Assembly (NCBI GenBank): GCA_910575695.1
Contig: CAJTGJ010000022.1
Coordinates: forward strand, 1 to 64,000
DNA length: 64,000 nucleotides
Reading direction: 5' to 3'
Origin: Oscillospiraceae bacterium
GTDB lineage: Bacteria > Bacillota > Clostridia > Oscillospirales > Oscillospiraceae
Positions 58,440-64,000 of this stretch are shown piece after piece (the stretch's first letter is position 1; every line of letters begins with the position of its first letter). The position numbers and the translations under genes are program-made. The notes below the pieces were generated by a model, which saw only the letters and a program-made list of their open reading frames with translations, did not search any database and was not told the origin of the DNA.

Positions 58440-59282
58440 TTACCCCTTAATCCCGCCGGCCGTCATGCCTTCGATAAACTGCTTCTGCATCACCGCAAAC
58501 AAAATACACACCGGGATGATGACCATGGCGGAGGCCGCCATCAGCATAGCATATTGGCTGCCCCGATCCCAGATCATAGACTGAATCCCCACCGGCAGAG
58601 TAAAGTACTTCCGGGAGTCCGTACTGATCAAAGGCCACAGGAATGAGTTATAGGAGGCCATGAACAGAAAGATAACCAGCGTGGAAACGGTGGACTTTGC
58701 CATCGGCATAGCTACCGACCACCAGGTGCGCAGCTGCCCGCAGCCGTCAATCTCCGCCGCCTCCAGGTAATCGTTGGGCAGGTCCAGGAAGAACTGCCGC
58801 ATCAGGAAAATGCCGAAGATGTTGCAAAAATAGGGAACTGTGAGCACCAGGTAGGAATCGGTCCACTTCACTGCCACCATCAGCTTGTAGACGGTGGGCA
58901 TAAGCGTTTCATAGGGGATCATCATACAGGCCAGCACCACCAGAAAAATGGCCTCCCGGCCCGGAAACTGGTACTTGGCAAACACATAGCCCACCAGGGC
59001 ACTGCTCAAAACGCCGACCACTGTGTTCAGCAGGGACGTCCAAAGGCTGTTGAAATAATACTGCCCAAAAGGCATCTGCTTAAACACATTGGAAAAGTTA
59101 TGGAAATTAAAGTTTTCGGGCAGGAACGTCGGGGGCATTTGGTACAGCTCGCCCTGGGTTTTAAATGAACACAGCAGCATCCACACCGTCGGGAAGAACA
59201 TGGCCACCGCGCCTATGCTCATCACGGCCAGAATGACCCAATAGCCCTTGGAGCGGCGTTTTTTCAGCTTAACTGCCTTCAT
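58440..59282 (-). CDS. ABC sugar transporter permease (MalG/CUT1 type)
   Basis: 280 residues with six helices. The ATPase-coupling EAA loop reads YLEAAEIDGCGQLRTWWSVAMPM (about residues 180-202; core EAAEIDGCG). CUT1 importers bring in oligosaccharides. Start overlaps the preceding permease stop by 4 bases. No ATPase gene is present, as usual for CUT1 systems that share MsmK-type ATPases; no binding protein is in the window. Confidence 0.94.
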   Translation of the reverse strand: MKAVKLKKRRSKGYWVILAVMSIGAVAMFFPTVWMLLCSFKTQGELYQMPPTFLPENFNFHNFSNVFKQMPFGQYYFNSLWTSLLNTVVGVLSSALVGYVFAKYQFPGREAIFLVVLACMMIPYETLMPTVYKLMVAVKWTDSYLVLTVPYFCNIFGIFLMRQFFLDLPNDYLEAAEIDGCGQLRTWWSVAMPMAKSTVSTLVIFLFMASYNSFLWPLISTDSRKYFTLPVGIQSMIWDRGSQYAMLMAASAMVIIPVCILFAVMQKQFIEGMTAGGIKG

Positions 59283-60268
59283 GCCTGAACCGCCTCCTTC
59301 TTCCGCGCAGCGTCAAGCGCCTTTGCGGCCTTCTGCCCCGGCTTTTTCTCCCGGGTCAGCACCCACTGAACCAGGCTGAAGAACAGGATAATCAGCATCA
59401 GTACCAGAGATGTGGCGCTGGAATAGCCCAGATTCCCCTGCTGAATGCCCTGCTGGTAGATATAGAACAGCAACACCGACGTACTGGTGCCCGGCGTGCC
59501 GTCGGTGAGCAGCTTCACCGGGGTGAAGAACATGAACGCGCTGGTAGTGAGCATGATGCACACAAACAGCAGCTGGTTTTTCAGCATGGGCAGCGTCACA
59601 TACCAGAATTTTTGCAGCGCGTTGGCGCCGTAAACATCCGCCACTTCGTACAGCGTCTTGTCTATCCCCCGGATCGCGGCCAGCAGGATAACAGCATAGT
59701 AGCCGAAAATGCTCCAGATGTGGATCACGCACAGGCTGGGAAGGGCCTGGCTCACCGAGCGCAGAAACTGCATCTTCTCAAAGCCGAAAAACTCCAGCAC
59801 TGCGTTAAAAATACCGTACTGCTCATGGTACAGCCACTTCCACACCAGACACACCGCCGTCATGGACATGATGTTGGGCAGGAAAAACACAAAAGTGTAG
59901 AGGTTTCGGAACCGTTCGCTCAGGGCATTCAGGCCCAGCGCGGTCAGCATGGCCAGGACCAGGGAAACCGGCATGATAATCAGCGCCGCCTTCACCGTGT
60001 TCCAGATGGAGATCAGTGCAGTGGGATTGGTAAACATCTTCTCATATTGATAGAGGCCTACCATCTGAAAGCTGCTGTAGGCCATTTTTGCGTCCGTGAA
60101 ACTGTAGAAAATGACCGAACCCAGCGGAATCAGCATATACACCATCATCCACACCGCAAAAGGCAGCAGGACAGCCATGGTAAACATCATCCGCTTGTTT
60201 TTCCGTGTCATATAACCCCTGTCGGCCCGCTCAGACCTTGCGGGAGGCTGGAGCTTTGCTCGTTTCAT
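59279..60268 (-). CDS. ABC sugar transporter permease (MalF/CUT1 type)
   Basis: 329 residues: a basic N-terminus, TM1 (MFTMAVLLPFAVWMMVYMLI, about 30-50) and five further helices. EAA loop: LYEVADVYGANALQKFWYVTLPML (core EVADVYGAN, about 215-225). Partner of the MalG-type permease. 37 bases after the GntR gene. Confidence 0.94.
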   Translation of the reverse strand: MKRAKLQPPARSERADRGYMTRKNKRMMFTMAVLLPFAVWMMVYMLIPLGSVIFYSFTDAKMAYSSFQMVGLYQYEKMFTNPTALISIWNTVKAALIIMPVSLVLAMLTALGLNALSERFRNLYTFVFFLPNIMSMTAVCLVWKWLYHEQYGIFNAVLEFFGFEKMQFLRSVSQALPSLCVIHIWSIFGYYAVILLAAIRGIDKTLYEVADVYGANALQKFWYVTLPMLKNQLLFVCIMLTTSAFMFFTPVKLLTDGTPGTSTSVLLFYIYQQGIQQGNLGYSSATSLVLMLIILFFSLVQWVLTREKKPGQKAAKALDAARKKEAVQA

Positions 60269-60305
60269 ACGTAACCCCTTTCCACGGCTCGGGGCGGTAC
60301 GGCTG

Positions 60306-61040
60306 TTACTTCAGTTCCACCGAGTAGCTGAAGAAGTCTCCACGTACTACGCTGACGCAGTACTCCACGATAACCGCACCGCTGTAAGTCGTCCTTGTCA
60401 GACCGATTGCAGCCGCGTCAATACGCACATTCAGCAAATCGCTCTGCTCTTTGTTTACGTTGATCGCTTTAAAGGTCTCTCTTGCGGAGTCCACAACGAC
60501 TCCATGGGCTTCCAGCGTCTTATAAAGCCCATTTTCGTTAATCATATCCTTGGAAATGGCCGGCGCGAAGTTCACCGGAATGTAAGAGGTCTCCACAGCG
60601 TATGGCCCATGCTCTGTGCAGCGGATCCGGTAGACGCGGTGTACCTGCTCCCCCACCACAATTTGCAGATGGTTGGCCAGATCCGCATCCGCGCTGACGC
60701 TGGACAGCTCCATGACCCGCGCCTGCTCCTGGATGCCCTGCCGGCGCAGCTCCTCGCTGAACGAGTAAAACTTGCACAGGCGCTGCTCCACAGTCTGCTC
60801 CCGGACAAAGGTTCCCTTGCCCTGGATTTTCACCAGGTACCCCTCCATCTGAAGCTCCTCCAGCGCCTTTCGCACCGTGATCCGGCTGACGCCGAACATT
60901 TCACAGAATTCCGATTCCACAGGGATCCGGCACCCGGCTGTCCACTCCTTGGAGCGGATCCTGCGCCGGATCTCCTCTTTTACCTGCACATATTTCGGGG
61001 TGTGGCTCATCGTCATAAAGGTATCACCAACGGTGTACAT
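60306..61040 (-). CDS. GntR-family regulator, HutC subfamily (UTRA domain)
   Basis: 244 residues. HTH in residues 15-80 (VKEEIRRRIRSKEW, FGVSRITVRKALEELQ, GKGTFV) and a UTRA ligand-binding domain from ~95 to the end (VYRIRCTEHGPYAVETSYIP and EYCVSVVRGDFFSYSVELK patterns). UTRA regulators respond to phosphorylated sugars, so a product of the SIS or kinase step is likely the signal. AGGAGG is 7 bases upstream. Confidence 0.92.
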   Translation of the reverse strand: MYTVGDTFMTMSHTPKYVQVKEEIRRRIRSKEWTAGCRIPVESEFCEMFGVSRITVRKALEELQMEGYLVKIQGKGTFVREQTVEQRLCKFYSFSEELRRQGIQEQARVMELSSVSADADLANHLQIVVGEQVHRVYRIRCTEHGPYAVETSYIPVNFAPAISKDMINENGLYKTLEAHGVVVDSARETFKAINVNKEQSDLLNVRIDAAAIGLTRTTYSGAVIVEYCVSVVRGDFFSYSVELK

Positions 61041-61069
61041 ACAATTTCCTCCTGCTTTTGCATTAAGTT

Positions 61070-61085
61070 GTTATAAAGTTATCAC
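61070..61085 (-). promoter_or_regulatory. Candidate operator of the HutC-type regulator
   Basis: Near-palindrome GTTATAA-AG-TTATCAC (one mismatch) 30 bases before the regulator gene; it overlaps possible -10 boxes (TATAAC or TAACTT on the minus strand), with a TTGAAA at 61099-61104. The exact promoter is unclear. Confidence 0.5.
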
Positions 61086-61152
61086 AAGCAGGAAAAAGTT
61101 TCAAGTATATACGCCGATTATTCTTCTGTATTCTCTTCCCCTTTGCCCGCGC

Positions 61153-62325
61153 TTATTCCTCGTGGATGATAATGCCCTGCACCACCCGGTTCACCTCGCC
61201 GCCGGGACAGGGGTTATCCGTGGTGATCCCCAGCTGGCACGACTTTTCAAAGGAGAGGATCTGAAGAAACAGCAGGCAGAATATGTACGCGTTGATCTCG
61301 CAGCCCGCGTACTCCGCCGGCGTTTGGCAGCGGTACACATAGTCCGCCCCACCCAAATCGTGCTGCGTACCGGTGTCCGTTACCACCGCAACCCTGTTTT
61401 CCACCTTCTGGTCGGTCAGCTCCTGGATCATGTCCAGGTCGTACAGCCTCGCCAGCTTCAGCGGAGAGGTCATCATCACCGTCAGCGTCTTGTTGTTCAG
61501 GATGGTTTTCGGACCGTGGCGGAAACCGGTGGGGGTGTCGTAGGAGGCGCAGATGCGGCCGTTGGTGAGCTCCTGGCTCTTTACCGCACCCTCCCGCGCC
61601 AGCCCCCGCAGACAGCCGAAGCCCAGGTAGACAATGCGTTCGTATTCCCAGGCGGCTATCTCAGCGGCCTTCTCCTGCATGGAGGAAAGCTGGCTCGCCG
61701 CGCTGTCCGCCAGGGTGGGCAGGTAAGCAATGCGCCTGCCCATCTCGTCCCCGGAAAACAGCACCCAGGTGGCCAGTGCCATGCAGCTGATGCTGCACGT
61801 CATGGCAAAGCCCTGGTCGCAGGCCTCCTGGGGGATGTGGATCACCTTGGAGCGCTCCGGATCCAGCGGGAGCCGGGACAGGGCGCTGTCGCTGTTGCAC
61901 ACCAGAACCAGGTTGTACAGCTCGCTGACGTGCTTCTGGGTACAGCGGATGGCGGCGCAGCTTTCCGGGCTGCTGCCGGAGCGGGAGTAGGACACCAGCA
62001 GCGTGGGCACATCGCACAGGATGGCCTCCGGCGTGGCCACAATGTCCGTGGTGTGGTGCACCTCGGAACGGATGCCGAATTCCCGCATCAGCAGCATACT
62101 CATGCTCTCGCCGATAAAGGCGGATGAGCCTGCCCCGGTAAATATGATCCGCAGATCCTTCACCGCCAGCACCTTATCCATGAACTGCCGCAGCTGCCGC
62201 TGGTTTTCAGAGAGCATGGCGGCCAGCTTTTTCCAGACCGCGGGCTGGTTGTCAATCTCCTGGGCCGTCACCAGCGCCATATTCCTCTTCAGGTCTTCCC
62301 TGTTGTGGTTCAATATTGTATCCAT
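61153..62325 (-). CDS. SIS-domain sugar isomerase/deaminase (AgaS-like)
   Basis: 390 residues with two SIS domains. First: IIFTGAGSSAFIGESM (about residues 58-73) and LLVSYSRSGSSPES; second: IVYLGFGCLRGLAREG and the TPTGFRHGPKTI motif that carries the catalytic residues in AgaS/GlmS-type isomerases. AgaS enzymes isomerise or deaminate amino-sugar 6-phosphates (galactosamine 6-phosphate). Fits with the amino-sugar kinase downstream. 4 bases after the dehydrogenase gene. Confidence 0.88.
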   Translation of the reverse strand: MDTILNHNREDLKRNMALVTAQEIDNQPAVWKKLAAMLSENQRQLRQFMDKVLAVKDLRIIFTGAGSSAFIGESMSMLLMREFGIRSEVHHTTDIVATPEAILCDVPTLLVSYSRSGSSPESCAAIRCTQKHVSELYNLVLVCNSDSALSRLPLDPERSKVIHIPQEACDQGFAMTCSISCMALATWVLFSGDEMGRRIAYLPTLADSAASQLSSMQEKAAEIAAWEYERIVYLGFGCLRGLAREGAVKSQELTNGRICASYDTPTGFRHGPKTILNNKTLTVMMTSPLKLARLYDLDMIQELTDQKVENRVAVVTDTGTQHDLGGADYVYRCQTPAEYAGCEINAYIFCLLFLQILSFEKSCQLGITTDNPCPGGEVNRVVQGIIIHEE

Positions 62326-62329
62326 ATTA

Positions 62330-63313
62330 TCACCTACAAATCATATTCAAATTGTCCGTATGGCCGGACAGCACCGCGGCACAGTTTTCCGCGGACAGGA
62401 CAGCCACGTCATGGATTTGCTTATCCGCCAGCCCGCCGATATGCGGGGTGAGCACCACATTCTCCAGTCCGAACAGCGGGCTTTCCAGCAGCGGCTCCTC
62501 CTCATAGGCGTCCAGCGCCGCCCCGGCAATTTGGCCCTGGCGCAGGGCCTCGCACAGTGCGCCGGTGTCCACCAGCCCGCCCCGGGAGGGATTGATGAGC
62601 ACCGCCGAGGGCTTCATCATGCCAAGGGTATGCCGGTTAATCATGTGGCAGGTCTTCGGCGTATTGGGACAGCACAGCACGATGATGTCCGACTGGGAAA
62701 AGAATTCCGCGTCGTCCAGATAGGTCAGGCAATACCGCCTGGCCAGCTCCGGCTTGCGGCTGCCGCTTTTGGCAACCAGGCGCATATCAAAGCCCATGGC
62801 CCGGCGGGCCACGGCCTGTCCGATGGCGCCCATGCCCACAATGCCCAGTGTTTTGCCGGACACCGCCATAGACCGCTCCACCCCCTGGGCCCATCGTCCG
62901 GCGCGGATCGCCGCATCCCCCCGGGGAATATTGCGCATCAGGGAGAGGATCAATCCCCAGGCCAGGTCAGCCACTGCGTCAAAGTTCCTGCGGGGGACGT
63001 TGACCAGCTGCACACCGTGCCGCCGGCACGCCTCCAGATCTACGTGGTCATACCCCGCGCAATTGAGCGAGATAACCCGCAGCCCCCGGGCTGCCGAGAG
63101 GAAGTTTTCCGTAATGGGTACGTCCGCGCCCATCACCACCCCCACCGGCTTTTCCGGCAGGGCGTTCCAGAAGGCGACCAGCTCCTCCTCCCCCGCGTCC
63201 TTACGTTCCCCGCCGGCCCAGAGCACCGGCTCCAGGCCGGCACTGCGCAGCGCCTGGAACGCGTCCGGCTCCTGCTCAAAGGAGAAGGAGATAATGAGAA
63301 CCTTATTTCCCAT
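62330..63313 (-). CDS. D-2-hydroxyacid dehydrogenase family protein
   Basis: 327 residues from the ATG at 63313 (GGATGG 5 bases upstream; an ATG three codons earlier abuts AAAGG). NAD-binding motif GIVGMGAIGQAVARRAMGF (about residues 152-170), catalytic Arg in INPSRGGLVD, Glu and His in the C-terminal part ending VVLTPHIGG. Members reduce 2-keto acids or oxidise sugar-derived 2-hydroxyacids. Its presence between a GH4 and an SIS isomerase gene is unusual and suggests a sugar-acid substrate. Confidence 0.9.
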   Translation of the reverse strand: MGNKVLIISFSFEQEPDAFQALRSAGLEPVLWAGGERKDAGEEELVAFWNALPEKPVGVVMGADVPITENFLSAARGLRVISLNCAGYDHVDLEACRRHGVQLVNVPRRNFDAVADLAWGLILSLMRNIPRGDAAIRAGRWAQGVERSMAVSGKTLGIVGMGAIGQAVARRAMGFDMRLVAKSGSRKPELARRYCLTYLDDAEFFSQSDIIVLCCPNTPKTCHMINRHTLGMMKPSAVLINPSRGGLVDTGALCEALRQGQIAGAALDAYEEEPLLESPLFGLENVVLTPHIGGLADKQIHDVAVLSAENCAAVLSGHTDNLNMICR

Positions 63314-63325
63314 CGTATCCATCCT

Positions 63326-64000
63326 TTAACTGAAATACTGGGGCAGACAATCCCGGTACTCGGCCAAAAAGTCCTCTGCCAGGGCTCTGGCGGTCTTGAC
63401 ATCGGCAACCGCACCGTCCAGCAGCATGGCCTCCACCCACATATCCCGGCTGCCGGTGAGGGCGGCGGTGACGGTGGGATTCACGGGGGCCAGGCGGCGG
63501 GCGATAATGCCCTTAAGCTCATCGGAAAAACCGGTCAGGCGCATGGGGCAGAAGCCGACGCCGGCGGCTACGCCGGGAATCTCAAGAACGGCATCGTCTG
63601 GCAGGCCCTTCACCGCACCATCGTTGGGAATGTTCACGGAGAAGGTCTTGCGCTCGTCCAGAATCAGGGAGCGGATCATTTCAACCAGCTGCTCGTGCTC
63701 GCCCTCGGCACGCTGGAACAGGGTCTCGTCCACTTCGACGCCCTCCTCGCCCTGGCGAAGCATATCCTGGTAGGTCTTCTCGCCCCGGGCGATGACCTCC
63801 TCAATGGGGAAGGCGTCTATGCCCAAGGTGCGGGTGTAAAACTGCCCGCCGGGGAAGCGCTCGGGGAAAAACTCGCTGGCGTGGCGGTCCACCACCGCGG
63901 GCAGCGCGCCGTAGCGCTCGAACAGCTCCCAGGACAGGGGGTTGTCCAGATAGTGCGGGATTTCGGTGTCGTCCAGCTGGGAGTTGAAGAAGTTATACTC
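63326..64000 (-). CDS. Glycoside hydrolase family 4 enzyme, C-terminal part
   Basis: The last 224 codons are in the window; the N-terminal NAD-binding region lies beyond the right edge. Typical GH4 segments: EYNFFNSQLDDTEIPHY, a family-typical FSVNIPNDGAVKGLPDDAVLEIP (core NIPNDGAVKGLP), and the helical C-terminus. GH4 enzymes use NAD and a metal ion to cleave glycosides by a redox-elimination route; specificity (6-phospho-glucoside, galactoside or galacturonide) needs the missing half. First visible gene of the cluster, 12 bases before the dehydrogenase. Confidence 0.88.
   Translation of the reverse strand, partial: EYNFFNSQLDDTEIPHYLDNPLSWELFERYGALPAVVDRHASEFFPERFPGGQFYTRTLGIDAFPIEEVIARGEKTYQDMLRQGEEGVEVDETLFQRAEGEHEQLVEMIRSLILDERKTFSVNIPNDGAVKGLPDDAVLEIPGVAAGVGFCPMRLTGFSDELKGIIARRLAPVNPTVTAALTGSRDMWVEAMLLDGAVADVKTARALAEDFLAEYRDCLPQYFS

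Noticed and set aside
1-64000. tRNA, rRNA, tmRNA and prophage genes
   Set aside because: I looked for conserved tRNA arms with CCA ends, rRNA cores and phage structural genes and saw none; a covariance-model scan would be needed to exclude a hidden small RNA.

Overview
The window is GC-rich chromosomal DNA of an anaerobic, spore-forming-lineage Firmicute, most likely a gut Oscillospiraceae close to Flavonifractor. The signs are pyruvate:ferredoxin oxidoreductase, formate-tetrahydrofolate ligase, a walRK-yycHI set, a SpoVB-like flippase, sigma-A promoters with 17-base spacers, AGGAGG ribosome binding sites, and a chalcone isomerase of the Eubacterium ramulus type beside an FMN-dependent reductase. 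This is inference from gene content; no 16S or other marker lies in the window. No tRNA, rRNA, CRISPR array or prophage was seen.

Layout. 0-1 kb: the end of an IS256-family element that has cut an ABC transporter ATPase gene behind a YtrA-type GntR regulator. 1-3.6 kb: cinA and a stalk-domain secreted protein. 3.8-5 kb: an SLH-domain surface protein. 5.2-10.5 kb: nudF, then the cell-wall two-component operon walR-walK-yycH-yycI. 10.6-12.8 kb: a SpoVB-like flippase and a class I amidotransferase. 12.9-15.2 kb: divergent purine salvage genes; the permease is preceded by a guanine-class riboswitch and terminator. 15.3-16.1 kb: a ferritin-like protein. 16.2-19.9 kb: PFOR.

20.1-25.2 kb is the most interesting block: a probable flavonoid-catabolism operon (FMN reductase, chalcone isomerase, four-TM protein, LVIVD beta-propeller) with a divergent LysR regulator. 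25.5-28.7 kb: a BlaI/M56 regulatory pair whose peptidase gene is frameshifted near its 3' end. 28.7-32.6 kb: housekeeping genes (rpmF, yceD, a TIGR04086 membrane protein, yajC, tgt) plus a frameshifted TfoX-C protein and an HTH regulator. 32.7-34.7 kb: a Ser/Thr kinase-like gene and a zinc-ribbon/TM/repeat protein carrying two overlapping perfect palindromes in its coding sequence.

34.8-48.5 kb is a hexuronate regulon read leftward: YcxB-like protein, GntR regulator, TRAP transporter dctPQM, two tandem GH31 enzymes, then uxuA, uxuB and uxaC. The TRAP system would import an acidic sugar, the GH31 enzymes would cut it in the cytoplasm, and UxaC-UxuB-UxuA would take glucuronate to 2-keto-3-deoxygluconate. 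48.6-53.1 kb: an orphan EutH-like transporter, a two-component system with a membrane-anchored partner, and a doubtful small ORF. 53.4-56.6 kb: a ZTP riboswitch controlling fhs, then a DUF815 ATPase. 56.9-64 kb: a leftward carbohydrate cluster (GH4, 2-hydroxyacid dehydrogenase, AgaS-like SIS isomerase, UTRA-type GntR, two ABC sugar permeases, BadF-type kinase, YesL-like protein), cut by the right edge.
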